In this document: positions 1 to 12,555 of the stretch, one piece after another
Layout of the letters: every line of letters begins with the position of its first letter
Numbering within the stretch: the first letter of the stretch is position 1
NCBI RefSeq assembly: GCF_030272615.1
Contig: NC_081414.1
Span: 821,189,896 to 821,253,895 of the forward strand
Reading direction: 5' to 3'
DNA from: Cryptomeria japonica
Lineage: Eukaryota > Streptophyta > Pinopsida > Cupressales > Cupressaceae
DNA length: 64,000 nucleotides
Notes under the pieces: generated by a model
What the model was told of the DNA's origin: nothing
The model's database searches: none
What the model saw: only the letters and a program-made list of their open reading frames with translations
Position numbers and translations under genes: made by a program

Positions 1-1216
1 ACCCAATAAACATCTTCACAATTTGTTTTATCATTTAGGGATATAGATCCCTTACCTTTTACTGCATAAGGAGCATCATTACTGAATCTCACCATTCCTC
101 CATTACAGTCCTCCATGCTAAGGAATTTGTTTCTGTTACTGGTCATGTGGTGAGTGAAACCACTATCAATTACCCAGTCTCCACACCGGTTTGAACTAGG
201 GATCAGTGCCATATCACTTTCCTCTATGTTGTGTTACTTTACCACTACAAATGCAATTCCATCTCCATCAGATCCTTCTGATTCTTCATCGGTAACTCCT
301 TCTTCTACAAGATAGAACTCCTTCTTTCTCTTGTCTTTTTAGCTTCTAAAATTATCCTTCCTATCATTGTAAGGACATCTGGATGCAATATGACCTATTC
401 TATTGCAAGAGAAACACTTCAAGGGAAGTTTACCTTTATACTTTCCTTTTCCTCTTGGCAGCCTTCTTGCTAATAGAGCTTCAATCTCATCTTGTTCCCA
501 TTCTTTAGATAATAGGTTGTCACATCCAGTTCTTGTAGTAGAACTATTTCTGGTTTATTTTATTCTCCTTGTTGGTGCATGTATCATGGAAGCTTTTAAG
601 GCAACATCAATCTTTGGTACATTGTTATCATAGTTTCTCAATTCAAAGGTAGTCAACTTACAGATCAGTGAGTCAAGTGAGCACTAACTATTCCCAAGGA
701 TCTGAGTTCCAGAATTGCAGAAACCCTTATGGCATATTGTGGTAGCAAGGTTCTCAATATTTTGCTGACCACGTCATCTTCTTCAAGCTTTCCTCCAGCA
801 CTTCTAATGGAATTTACTACATCCTTTATCATTTTGCTATATTGTTCTATATTTTCTCCTTCTTGCATCCTCATCTCATCAAATTTGCCTCTCAAGTTGT
901 CCACCTTAGCCTTCTGCACATGAGGATCTCCTCCATAAATAGTCTTCAACTTATTCCATATCTCATAGGCTATTTTCAGATATTGAACCTCAAAATACTC
1001 AGTATCAAATAAAGTGCTAGCAATCAAATCCATAGTTACAATGTTGTCTTGCCTTTCTTTGATCTGATCTATAGTGAGAACCCCTGTAGGTTCATTGTAC
1101 TCTATGATTACATGATTCCAGTATTGATCTCCTAGAGTTCTTAGGTAGAGCTTCATTCTACCACACCATAAGGTGTAATTCTCCTTAGATACCTTAGGAC
1201 CCTCCTTTCGCATCAT
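1..1216 (-). pseudogene. Cop-1 gag and protease N-terminus (frameshifted)
   Basis: Gag packages element RNA in cytoplasmic particles and the aspartic protease cleaves the Gag-Pol polyprotein. An open frame of 183 codons (1216 down to 665) carries the copia capsid-type domain (UBN2-like), including the W-x-K-L-K...GGDPHVQKAK region. The start is the first ATG of a double ATG about 50 bases after the primer site. Near 665-690 the frame shifts and a stop follows. In the next frame a zinc knuckle of the form CFSC-N-RIGHIASRC is read at about 415-373, and the protease follows with W-V-I-D-S-G (GAT AGT GGT at 167-159) and the HHM motif. The protease is open to the window edge. The frameshift makes this copy defective for Gag-Pol. 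Family assignment is secure; the exact lineage is not. Confidence 0.85.
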
Positions 1217-1264
1217 CTTGGATCTTTCCTTAAGCTGTTAAGGTCTTCTGAATCTAAGGACCAA

Positions 1265-1277
1265 GGCTTTGATACCA
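1265..1277 (-). other. Cop-1 primer-binding site, initiator Met-tRNA
   Basis: On the minus strand TGGTATCAAAGCC begins two bases after the LTR end (ACTAACA-AT). It matches the 3' end of plant initiator Met-tRNA (TGGTATCAGAGC) with one difference. It fixes the inner LTR boundary at 1280. Confidence 0.9.
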
Positions 1278-1279
1278 AT

Positions 1280-2813
1280 TGTTAGTCCCAACCGGTGCTG
1301 AGAGGGGAGGGGTGAATCAACACTTTACCAGTTTTACAAAATAAAAATCTTTTAACTCAATTCTACACTAACTTTATATTCATCATTACAAATAGTTATT
1401 GCAGAAGAAGATGCATGCATGAAAAGATACACAGTAACACCAAGAATTATCTCGTAGAAAACCAAATGGGAGAAAACCACGGTCTGAGTAGAAACTCACA
1501 AAATTTGCACTCTTCTGGAGTACACCCAGTGAGGATCCATCCATGTTAGGATATTTCAAAGACACTGTTAGGTGCCACCCAGTTAAGGGATTTTATTTAA
1601 GGCCTGTTAGTGCCTTTACCCTATTAAAGGTAGCCTAGTTAAAGGACTTAGGATCATCAATTAAGATATCACCCAATTAAGGGATTTTACAAAGGGACCT
1701 GTTAAAGTCCACCTGGTTAAGGGATTTTGAGTTGAGATGGTTAGAAAGTAACAGGAAGTTGATATGCTAAAATAGCTAATGATAGCTTGATCAGATCACA
1801 ATGAAAATTATACTCTATCTGCTCTACACTACACTGGTTCTCTGCTCATACCCTCAGCTCTGCACTTTGTCATTCTACTTCACATACACTCTTCTCTGCT
1901 CAATCATTTAGCACTTCCTCACTCTTTCACTCTGCACTTTGGATCGCCTCTCACATGATCTTCTCTTTGTAAATTTTTTGATCAAAAATGTTTTGTATGA
2001 ACTAAAAACACTTTATACTCTCTTTGTCATCACCTTTAGGTGTTTCCTTAATCAATGCAATCACATATTTTGGTAGATTTCAAATTCAAATCTTTCTTCT
2101 CTTTCTCTACATGCCTTGCAACAATTCCACCAACTACTCATTCAAATCTGCCAGTGCATCCCCCAGAAATAGTGACTCCTAGGTCGAGTTCAGTCTTTTA
2201 AATGTGAACTAGAAAATCCTCAAGTAATAATGGCTTAAATGCATGATGATTGAAGTTGACTACACTAACCTTTAGTTTGGTGTAGACACAAGCTCACTAA
2301 GTCACCTTTTTCCATTGCAATTGTGTAATTGATCACCGCTCTGATATTTACGGTGATAACCTATCTTCCTCCTACTTCACTAATCTATCGATATACCATT
2401 GGGCTCTTCATTACCGGTTCATCCGTTGATGCCGGTTTGTAGTACTTCCATCAAGCCTCTTCTCCTATTTGCCAATGAGTTTCCGGTTTTCATAAAACCT
2501 CAAGCCTTCTTTCCCAAGTCACTTTATGTGACTTCATCATCATCAGAATGACCAACCTGAAGATCTGACCTCAACACCGATCTTCTTGAATAAAAGACGG
2601 GTTAACTTAGTATGTATTCCCTTGATCTAATTGAACCTTGATCATCTGTCATTGATGATACTTCCTTGTTGTTTACAAGTCATCACTTTTTCTACTAAGA
2701 TACACCACTCCACCGGTACCATTCCACTGGTCACTATTAGTCATCAATGACAAACCTCAGCTAATATATCGGTTCTCTAGATTAACTGGTTTTGTCAATG
2801 CCAATATACTACA
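1280..2813 (-). repeat. Cop-1 5' LTR
   Basis: About 1.53 kb, ending in TG/CA on the element strand. The inner end carries the C-rich hairpin shared by other copia LTRs here (stem 1295-1301 with 1317-1323, loop of C-rich sequence on the element strand). Between about 1545 and 1735 it holds a degenerate tandem array built on CACCCAGTTAAGGGATTTTA. Several ACCGGT-type hexamers occur (1291, 2414, 2710). No gene lies inside. Confidence 0.85.
1545..1735. repeat. Degenerate tandem array inside the Cop-1 LTR
   Basis: Units of about 35-55 bases repeat the phrase 'cacccagttaagggatttta' alternating with 'cctgttagtgcc/cctgttaaagtcc'. At least three clear copies of the first phrase are seen (about 1576, 1670 and 1710) plus weaker ones. 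The units are unequal in length, so this is an old array. Confidence 0.6.
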
Positions 2814-3989
2814 AATATCCCATAGAGCCACTGACTGAGATTTGATCAAAAGAAGATGTTTAAAACTTGTTTGCAGAAGTTTGGCTTGATTTTTTGAGAT
2901 CAGGTAGTACAGATCCACCCTGGTCCTCTGAATTTTTGTATGTCAAAAGATGAACCTATTCGTCACTGTTGACTTTGTCATAATTCTCAAGTATAGCTCC
3001 TAAACCTATTTCTTGCACATAGAAAGAGAGGAAAAGATGTTGTGGATAGGGTTTTTCCTAAGTTAATGCCTAGTTTAGGAGTTAACCTTGAATGAAATAA
3101 TACAAATACTGAAATAAATGCTATAGATATATACCTCATATTCGCAATTGTTGATAGAAGGATTGATGATGGAATTCTCTTTGAATGTAATCAGAAATTT
3201 TGAATGTAATGGCATGACAAACATATGAACATGAAAAACCCTAATCTCACACACATGCTTGCATGAAGATTAACTTTGTTGCACAATTCTTGAAGGATGA
3301 AGTTTAGCCTTGAATCTCTAAAAATGCTTGATGATTAATGCTTCACTGATGCACAAATGATAGGGTATGTATGTTATTGAGTCTAGGTCTAAATAAATTA
3401 ATAGGGTGTCTTTAGATAGGGTTCCCTAGGTAAATTATTGATTAGGCTAACCTCCAACAGTCATGTGTAGCCATGAGACTAAAAGACAATGGAGAGATAA
3501 AAGACCTACCCCATTTCAAATTGGGGCCTATTTAAGAGGCACTGGCGAGCTTTGGGGTGCCCCGGTCTAGGCCAGGGTGCTCACACCTTAGTCCTCTAGT
3601 AAACAAGACCAACACAAAGAGAAATGGGGGAGGGACCTCAAAGATGGGCTCCACCAAATGGTGTTCATGACATCAAATTTGAAAAATGGGGCCAAAATGG
3701 GCCTAGAGAGTTGATGGGGATATGACACACTAAAGTAGGAGCACAAACATGGGGTGCAAACTCTATCAGTTACAATTCATGATGCTACGCTATTTTCTAA
3801 TTGTCATAGCAAAACACTTGTCAAGATCCTTAAAGCGGTATGCTTACATTCACATGTGGAACATGTGTCCTACATTCATCATCAAGTAGGATACCACCTA
3901 GCCTCTGGGTCCCACTATATGACTAGACATTTGTGGGCAATTAAGTAATTAAACATAATAAACAAAAAAATGCAATAACCAATGTTAGG
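2814..3989. other. Unassigned repeat-like sequence without a gene
   Basis: No convincing coding frame. The stretch around 3490-3740 is richer in G+C than its neighbours and contains 'ggcctatttaagaggcac', which resembles an LTR or promoter core, followed by purine-rich sequence. This may be an LTR fragment, but I could not find paired ends or a target duplication. The short ORF at 3754-3948 has no recognisable motif. Confidence 0.4.
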
Positions 3990-6351
3990 ATTTGAAAATT
4001 TTGAGGCACCTTAATCCCAACAATAATGGGATTTTCTTCTATCTCAATCTTAGGTTCAGGTGCAACTGGATTCCATTCTTCACTTAATTTGACATTTGTA
4101 CTCTCCATAATCTTCTTCATCCCTTTTTTGTAACATTGGTATGCCTTTCTCTTTGTAGAGTATCCCAAAAATATTCCTTCATCTATTCTTGCATCAAAAT
4201 TTCCTGAATCCTCGTCATCTCTTTTGATGCAACACTTGCTTCCAAAGATTCAAAAATATTTGACTATCAGTGATCTTCCATGTCATAGTTCATAAGGTGT
4301 CTTTGTGTGGTTCAATATTATTTGTACCCCATTAAGAATACATACAACAATACTCACAAATTATTTCCAATACAAATTAGGCAAGTTGGCATATTTTAAC
4401 ATAGTTCTAGACATTTCAACAACAATCCTATTCTTTCTTTGAACCATTCCATTATGTTGCGGAGTCGTAGGTGTAGATAATTGCCTTATAATATCATGTT
4501 ATTCACAAAATATATCAAATTAATTTGATTTAAATTGTCCTCCTCTATCTGGCCTTAAATATTTGATCTTAGCATCTATTTGATTTTCAACCATATATTC
4601 GAATACCTTAAATCTATAATAATCATCAATAAGAAACATGAAATATCTTTCATCATTTAGTCATGTTGTCCTTGTAGGTTCGCATAAGTTAGTATGAATC
4701 AGCTCCAGAGGTCTTGTGGTAGAATATTCCTTGTTTTTTTCCCGTCTGACATTCCTTGCGCACTGTATTGGTAGGTTTGATAATATTTGGCAAATCTCTC
4801 ACAACATGAGTAGAACTGATCTTCACCATGTTGTCAAAGTTAATATGTCCCATTATTTTGTGCCATGACCAACTTTCACTACTTTATACCAACAAACAAC
4901 TACTTCCTTTGTTTTCTTTTTCATAATAGACATTACCATTTGTTCTTATACCATCTATAACTAACCTCCAAAACCTCCTTTTTTGAACTCACATTTGGAC
5001 ACGTGAATATATAAGTTTTTAGCCTTTACTACACATCTGACTCACACTCAAAATATTATGTCTCTTATACGTACCATTAATGGATAAGGTTCCTTTAACA
5101 CAAATAGGTGTAGTATCCTCACTAGAAAACTTGTCTGATCCACCAAAATATTTTTCAAAGTCTTTTCTGTCACCTGTTATATTATTTGAGCATCCAAAAT
5201 CAATTATCCAAGATCTAGGTTCCACTTTTGCATGTTGTGCAATCTTCTTAGTCAATGATCTTTCACTATTCTTCTCATCATGTGGAGTATTGGATCTTTC
5301 ACTATCATTTTCTTGTATGGCAAAAAAATTGATTCATTATTTGAGTCATAACAATCTTCTTCAAAGGAATATGCCTCCACTGAATAAACTCTTTTCAAGA
5401 TAACCTTTGTTATCTATTCTCTTGTTTCTATCATCTGGACTATAATTATCATGTCTTATTTTCATCATCTGATCTCTTAAGTATAGTTATGTTCCCTGAA
5501 AGTACATCTAGTAGCATAATGACCAATTCTTCTACAAATAAAACATTTGAAGGGCAACTTACCTTTGTGTTTTTTAGATCAATTCTTTAGTCTCTTCACA
5601 AAGTTTGTTTCAATATAATATGGATCATTGCTTCTTTTAGGTACATCTTCAATCTTCTTTGTGGCTCTGAATGCAACTTCCTTGTCATTATGTAGCTACT
5701 CAAACTCTAAAATCTAAAATTTAGAGAGCAATCCATAAAGATGATCCAAGGTATATGTATCCATGTTATGAATTTTTTCAATAGCACAAAACTTAGGTTT
5801 GTAAGATCTAGGCAATGTCCTCATTAATTTTCTCACAACTTCATTTTCCTTCAATTCTCCACCAATAATTTTGATTGCATTTACTATTTCATTCACTTAG
5901 TGCAAGTAACCTTCAAGGTTCTCATCTTCAGACATCCTTAGTGTCTCAAATCTATACTTATATTCTGCATCTTGACTTTCTTGGTCTACTCATCTCCTTC
6001 ATAAATGTTTCTCAACTTATCCCAAATTTTTTTGTAGTTTTGCATCCATTAAACTTCAAGAATTTTGAGTCACTCAAACTACTGACAAGTATATTTCTTG
6101 CCTTGGCATTATTCTCATGATTCTTGACCTCATCTAGAGTAGTATGACCACCAGTCGGGTCAATATAACTATAAATAATAATATCCCATATCTCAAACAA
6201 TAGATAATTCAAATAATATGCCACCTGTGCCTTCCAAGCAGAATAATTTATGCCATCAAACTTTGGTGCCTTGAAATTGATCTCCTACACCATCTTGAAC
6301 CTTCCTCAAGTGGTTATATTTATCTTATACAAACCTCACTCTGATACCAAT
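3990..6351 (-). pseudogene. Cop-2: truncated copia gag-protease-integrase
   Basis: Minus-strand copia internal region, running from just after the primer site down to the end of integrase; RT and RNase H are missing, so the element is truncated near 3990. Gag remnants lie at 6224-6012 and 5896-5714. A zinc knuckle CFIC-RRIGHYATRC lies at about 5550-5505. The protease (5255-5019) has I-D-F-G in place of the catalytic D-S-G. Integrase remnants run about 4800-4000: the segment PQHNGMVQRKN at about 4465-4430 has Q where the catalytic glutamate of the copia motif NGxxERKN belongs, and GIFLGYS-type sequence follows. Many stops and frameshifts interrupt it. A dead fragment. Confidence 0.8.
6339..6349 (-). 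other. Cop-2 primer-binding site, initiator Met-tRNA
   Basis: TGGTATCAGAG on the minus strand, an exact match to the common plant copia site, two bases inside the LTR end (TGTTCAACA on the element strand, + strand TGTTGAACA from 6352). It supports both orientation and LTR boundary. Confidence 0.85.
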
Positions 6352-7236
6352 TGTTGAACACACGACAAGATTAAGAGGGTGTGGTGAATCAGTCTGAACC
6401 TTGAACAAATTTATCTTCAAGATCTTAAAATTAAAACCCTCTACAATAATAAAACATGAAACCACAAAACATGATACACAAGAGAACCCTAGATTTACAT
6501 GGAAAACCCTAAGCAGACAAAAACCACTGTGAGAATCATACTTACTGTAGACACTCAAAATTGGTCATCACTCCTACGTCGCTAACCTAATTTTTAACAT
6601 GTCTTCTATGTTGCATTTGATCTTCATCATATGTTGACATAGTGTCATTCTTCTGGTTTCAGTTCATTTCGAATCAAACCCTGATCAGTCTTGTTCATTC
6701 GTATTTGGTCCTAAATCATTATGATTAGCATTCTATCATTTTCAAATCATTCAAATTGGTCTCATCTTGACAATTAGACTTAATTCCCTCTTTGTTGATA
6801 ATTAATAAATCATTAATTATCAACCTCTTTATCAATCAATTTCAATAAGTCCTTTGTCAAACTCTATCAGCCTTTCATGAAACTTTATCAATTCTTTATC
6901 AAGTCATTGTCAATTGGTCTTGTCAATCTTATCAATCTTTTATCAAAATCATTATCAATTTTGGGTCTTCTTCGATAATTAAACAAATTTAATTTATTTG
7001 ATTCGCTAATTCCTAAATATGAATAGCAAATTAATAAATTTATCATATTTATATTCTTATATGCAGATAATAAATTTTATTTATTTAATTATCTCATATT
7101 TATCTTTTCAACCTGCTAATTTGGAAAAATATGAGGATAAACATTTTTTTAAAGTTATTATACCCTATATTATCTTCCTCGATTTGATTCCATATTTCTT
7201 TCCGGATTTCTTTTTCTTTTTCTCTATCTCCTAAAG
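6352..7236 (-). repeat. Cop-2 5' LTR, inner part; outer end undefined
   Basis: Starts with TGTTGAACACACG on the + strand (element-strand end ...GTTCAACA). A C-rich TGATTCACC stretch near 6385-6395 on the element strand is the worn form of the motif at the end of the other copia LTRs. From about 6780 to 6960 it is rich in 'atcaat/tttatcaa' words. I could not find the outer end; it may lie as far right as the TACCTCACA near 8036, which would read TGTGAGGTA on the element strand. Confidence 0.55.
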
Positions 7237-8036
7237 GAAACTTTGCTATGTGTTTGATCCTAGTCTATGATTCTTCCTGTCTTCAAATTAATTTCCTCTG
7301 TCGATTAAAAATACTTTTTCCTATAAATTGAGCTCTCATTGCTCATTTTTGACAACCACTTCTCAAATATCCTCATGCTGTTGAATTCACTTGCAATATT
7401 GCTTTCTTGCTCACTTTTACACTTGTAGGTGAGACCCACAACATATTTGGAGGAAAAACAAAAACAATCGAGATCAATGGGGGCAACATCCGCATTTTGG
7501 TTTGCAAATTATTTTGAGGTTTGATTTCCATTCCTTTATTGAATGTGATAGGATCTATTTTCATTGAAATTTAGGTTTGTGGTTGCCTAATATCATATTG
7601 CTTGATGTTTTTTCCATTTTCCTACCTCACATTTTATAGTGAAACTCTGCTATGTGTTTGATCCTAGCCGTTGATTCTTCCTGTCTTCAAATTAATTTCA
7701 TCCATCGATTCAAAATCCTTTTTCCTATTAATTGAGCTCTCATTGCTCATTTTTTACAACCACTACTCGAATATCCTCATGCTATCGGATTCACTTGCAA
7801 TCTTGCTTTCTTGCTCACTTTTGCACTTGTAGGTGAGACCCACAACATATTTAGAGGAAAAAGAGAAACAATGGAGGTCAATGGAGGCAATATCCATATT
7901 TTTGTTTGTAATTTATTTTGATGTTTCATTTCCATTCCTTTATTGAATGTGATAGGATCTATTTTCAATGGAATTTAGGTTTGCGGTTGCCTAATATCAT
8001 ATTTCTTAGATGTTTTTCCATTTTCCTACCTCACAC
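7237..8036. repeat. 404-bp direct tandem duplication
   Basis: Two copies, 7237-7640 and 7641-8036, start with GAAACT(T/C)TGCTATG and end with TTTTCCTACCTCACA. They are about 90% alike by eye over 320 bases. No internal sequence separates them. Each carries a matching short minus-strand ORF of 63 codons (7373-7564 and 7777-7968), which is probably incidental. It may be part of the Cop-2 LTR. Confidence 0.8.
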
Positions 8037-9911
8037 TTACAAAATGAATAATTGGTTACAATCTTTTAGGATCAAGGCTAAGGTAGCTCACTACTCCTAA
8101 CTTTGACTTGCAATACTAAGGTGTACAAAATTAGGGAAAGATACAATGGACTTGCATTATCGAGATGCATAATCCCAAGGAACGATATAATGGACTTGCA
8201 TTATTGAAGCTCACTTCTTCATGACAAGATACAAATTTTCACAAGCTACCAAAAAGGTACATTGTCTTCTGATAGGTACAGAGAAATGATGAATTGAAAT
8301 GAACAAGATCTCTTGATCATGAAAATAGTCTTTCTCACCATTGTGTCAAGTGAACAATATCATGGTAAACACAACTCACACATTCACTGTCTCAAAACTT
8401 TGTCACATTGAAAGATATGATCATCAAAGATCAACACAAATTAAAATTTACACTTCCGATTCTCCACATATGCTTGCACATTATTCACAATAAATCCACA
8501 CCAATCCATATCATAATCCACACACATACACATCTATATATTAGGTTATTTATTGAAACCCTTAACTACATCGGCCACACATAGAAACTACACCAAATAT
8601 CATCCATTCCAAGAGATAAAGTATATCCAAATACATATAAAATTCTTCTAAACTCGATTCCTATAAATCACACACAATAACACATCCTCCAAAGTTGACA
8701 TCAAATGTAACATGTAGATAAACAATAAAGAATGTTAACCAGTCAGCCCAAAACATCACCCAATGCAAATTACTCAATGTGGATCTTCACATACCACCGT
8801 AAGACCCATAACAGCATGTCAATTAAACCTCAAATGCATATCTAGACCAAAAGAGTATGATCCAAATAAGATAAATCAATTGTAGAGTCGGTCAGAGACA
8901 CAAAAGTGACCACACTGAGCAACAAAACAACATAACTTCACTTCTTAGCTAGACATACACATGAAATCTAAATTGGAACACTACACAAACCATATAAACA
9001 TGTCCTCCAAGTTGTAATACTTCAATCATCATAGCGGAGTAATGCAAATAATTCTCCAGACCTATCCTGATAGACAACTTCATTGTCAACAAAATGCAAC
9101 CACTAACTTCACCATCTGAGCAATAGAGGACCTAATAAAATGATAGTGTAAAATACATAGAACATAGAAATTATATTTAGAATTGCAAGCTTTCATCATT
9201 AAAAATTAGAGGAAAATGAAGCATCTTCCGTAAAGGTATTAAATACTCTTTCTTGCATATTATAGCTTCAACTACTTTTCATCTTATAGAGACACCTCAT
9301 ACTTACTCAATGTCACCTCTATAAAATATAACAATAGTTGAACACTAATTTTGGACCACATAACCACAACCACATAACTGTAACATCTTCTTCCATAATC
9401 ACAAATGATACAAACAATACATCAATGACAACACAACCATATTTGCAATAGAAGGAACTCTAGAAAGAACCTACCACAAATAAGGACTACTTGTTAAATT
9501 TAACTAAACCTTCACAAGTATGGTATAGCTGGGAAGAATGTAAAAAAGCTTGCAAATAAATAGAATAAAAAAATAAGATAAAGAAGAATGAAAGTAATTT
9601 TATTAACAATTAAAAATACACAAGTTTACAAAGACATATAAAACCTCTATCAAAGAAAAACAATAGAGGAAAAGTGGAGGTAGATCTAAAAGCAAATGGA
9701 AGAAAGGCACAAATATAGAAACAAAAAATTGAAAGCCCAATATACTCCTTAGCTAGCTTAGAATAAACAAAGTACAACATATTTCCTTTAAAATATGAGA
9801 AAAATTAAAAGTGATAAGAGTAGAAATTTTCTAAGTGCACTAATGCCCCCCTTTAAGTCTAACTAGGAGACAAAAGCCTAAGGAAAGGAAAGAGAAAAGA
9901 GGGAAAACCCA
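8037..9911. other. AT-rich sequence with no recognisable gene
   Basis: No frame longer than 60 codons with a known motif. The phrase 'atggacttgcattat' occurs twice about 52 bases apart (8150 and 8202), and 9560-9800 is A-rich. Near 9845 there is a run of C (minus-strand GGGGGG after AAA), which resembles a polypurine tract, but no LTR follows. Left flank of Gyp-A, whose own left end and LTR I cannot see. Confidence 0.4.
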
Positions 9912-12391
9912 ATGGGAAGAAAAATCCCCCTCAAAATATATACTATGCATAGAATCTATTATGTTGCATTTTCCTTCACAGTGGTGTTACCCATTCAGGT
10001 AGGACCTATGCAAAAAGACACAATGTGTCAAGTCTTAGACATAGACTTGACATATAACATACTCATGGGTCATCCTTGGATCCATGAAATGCAAGTGATA
10101 CCTTCCACATATCATCAATGTCTTGAGCTCCCTTACAACGGACAAGAGATCACAATATCAATAGATACTAACCCCTTTCAATATTGCAACACTATTGGGG
10201 GAACTAAAAAATGTTCTAGTACCACACAACAGGGAAGCCCAAGCTTCCTCGTCATCAAATAATCAAGAAAAAATCAAGTATTTGTCCATATACTTTGAGA
10301 AGAAGATGAAGATAAAGGACCAAAGCATGGAGAGTATTCTTTTGAACCCCTATGTCTATCAAAATTGCCCATATCTCCAAGATCCCATGGAAAACCTTCA
10401 ACATCAAGGAACCAAGCAACACAACCCATCAAAAAGTTTGATGGCAAATTTATCCAAATTGGCACACTTACAGAAGAATCAGAAGACAAGGATATCCTCA
10501 ACTAGCTATACAAGGATGAGGAAGAAATAAGAGTCATTGCTCCGGGATTTTCCATCCCCACTGAACAATATGGTAATGGGTTCAAAATCATTCAACGAAT
10601 GGAGTACAAAGGAAAAGGACCTATTGGAAAGAATCAAGAGGTCATCACAAAACCGATCAAACCTCATTCTCAACTTGTAAAAGATAAATTGGGACTAGGA
10701 TATGGCCAGCATATCCAACTTGTACAAAAATGAGATCATCAAAATTCGCAAAGGAAAACAAATGAGACATATAACGAGGAATTATGGCAAGAACTAATAC
10801 ACAAAGAAGCTAAGAAGATAAAAAAATAACAAGAGGATGAAGAATATGAGAAACAACAAGAGGAGATCGCTATTCAAAGAGAGGAAGATTCCTATAAATG
10901 GATACATCATGTAACAAGACTTGATCAAGCTGAATCTGAGGCACAACATGAAGAGGAACTTGTCATTCGAAGGGAGGAGAATGTTTATGAACAAATATAA
11001 AGAGTACAAGCAACTTGTATCGATTATCAGTGACCTCTTCTCACCATACAATATTCTTGTTAGATTTAGTGGGGTGACTTCAGACAGTGATTCTGAAACA
11101 AATTCCAATGAGTATGAATGGGACACTTGTTCTGATGTCACTGAAGAAATTGAGGTGGATAAAATCCATACATATACACCCATACCTTCTGAAGGAAAAG
11201 GTTTGAGGCCTAGATCATTTGAATTTGGATCACTACATATCTATGAGGCTAGTGAGAACAAGCAACATCAATACAAAATGGGAAACATCAAAGAGAGTAC
11301 CATCAAAAACCTTGATACAGTCATAGACTTTGATACATCCAATGAAAAATATGATAATGTCTCCATCATGACTCTTATAGCGGTAGACCTTGACCCACCA
11401 AACAGTTCCCTACCTCTCATATATCTTGAACTTATACACTGGGAACCACCTGAACACATCGAGATACCAATCTTTCAAAACGATGATGCCATTATCCAAT
11501 ACCTTTTCTCAGTCAAACCGGAAACATGCTCCACTAGTGAATCCCATAATGATGTCAAAAATCAGGAGAGTGCTAATTCTCTTAGTCGCAAAATGAACAA
11601 CATCAAAAATCGATCTAATGATGAAAACCATTTAAAGGCAATATTAGATCATAAAAAAGTAAAAACAAAGGATGTATCCAATGGTGAAAATATCTTTGAG
11701 GCGCCTAAGGATGTGAGACTTGACACTCTTCCTCAACATTATTAGGAAATATCTCCAAGTTTGATTGAGCCAACTCACTTAATCAATATCAGCACTAAAA
11801 TAGCAGCAAGAACCATACATCTGGTAGAATCATTAATGGAACAAGAAAGACCTAACTTTGTCAAATTCTTCAAGGAGAAGCAAATCAATTTTTCTTGGTC
11901 TTATGCAGATATGCCAAAGGTTGATCCAGATCTTAACATGCATAACTTATCTATATCTCCTGGAGCTAAACCTGTCAAATAGAAACTGAGAAAGATCAAC
12001 CCACTTGTCACCATATTGGTTAAAGAAGAGCTGAAGAAGTTACTAGATGTCGGTTTTATCCAACCTATAGACTATGTCAAATGGATCTCTAACATTGTGC
12101 CAATATCTAAACCACCTAAAGGAATCAAGATTTGTACAGACTTCAGGGACCTCAACAAGGCCTATCTAAAAGATGATTTTCCTCTACCAAGCATCGGTAC
12201 AATTGTGGATCTCATGGAAGGACACACAATGCTATTACTAATGGACGGTTTTTCAGGATACAACCAAATCAAAATAGCTCCAAAAGATTAGGATAAAATG
12301 GTATTCACATGGACATAGGGTACATACTGTTGGAACGTCACGCATTTTGGTTTGAAAAATGCTGGTGTGACCTATCAAAGACAATGACAAC
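9912..12391 (+). pseudogene. Gyp-A left part: Ty3/gypsy (Tat-type) protease, G-patch, linker, RT
   Basis: Ty3/gypsy Pol remnant. 9912-10262 encodes the C-terminal half of the aspartic protease with the Tat/Athila signature Y-N-I-L-M-G-H-P-W-I-H and V-I-P-S-T-Y-H-Q. After a frameshift, 10578-10706 reads as a G-patch-like motif. A long acidic linker follows (10921-11745, 274 codons), then the segment before RT (11761-11982) and RT proper (12016-12388) with TDFRDLNKA, DDFPLPSI and MDGFSGYNQIKI; the first catalytic Asp is present. Stops occur at 11743, 11980 and 12289. The frame breaks at 12391, where Gyp-B entered, and resumes at 39234. No gag and no left LTR are seen, so Gyp-A is itself a 5'-truncated relic. 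Confidence 0.85.
10578..10706 (+). other. G-patch-like motif after the Gyp-A protease
   Basis: Translation gives GFKIIQRMEYKGKGPIGK followed by a Pro-Ile and, after a gap, GLGYG. This fits the glycine-spaced G-patch pattern (aromatic, GxG, hydrophobic-GK, PI, GxG), with E where the first MG glycine is usual. G-patches bind RNA or RNA helicases. Position, downstream of protease, parallels betaretroviral proteases, which is known of that family; function here is inference. Confidence 0.5.
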
Positions 12392-12555
12392 TATAGACAC
12401 ATAAAACATGCACAACTAAATAAATGAATTTATATTTGTTTAATTACCCTAATCCACCTATTGACTAAACTAAGGTTTAATCAATATCCCTTTTCTTCTA
12501 ATCAACCATTAATCAAATTAAAGATTTAATGAATTTCCCCTTTCTTCTGTCTAAG

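Larger units (their letters stand above)
1..2813 (-). mobile_element. Cop-1: 5' part of a Ty1/copia retrotransposon, cut by window edge
   Basis: Read on the minus strand the order is LTR (2813 to 1280), initiator-Met primer site, gag, zinc knuckle, then the start of the protease, which runs off the left edge. This is the normal copia order, so only the 5' LTR, gag and part of the protease are in view; integrase, RT, RNase H and the other LTR should lie to the left. The LTR reads TGTAGT...ACTAACA on its own strand. The target duplication cannot be confirmed without the other end; the five bases outside the right end are AATAT. Confidence 0.9.

Noticed and set aside
7373-7968. Pair of conserved 63-codon minus-strand ORFs
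   Set aside because: They are conserved only because the DNA is tandemly duplicated; no motif, and no sign that changes avoid amino-acid replacement.
10794-11183. Minus-strand ORF of 129 codons, hydrophobic
   Set aside because: Lies opposite the acidic Gyp-A linker; the hydrophobicity is the mirror of Glu/Lys codons.
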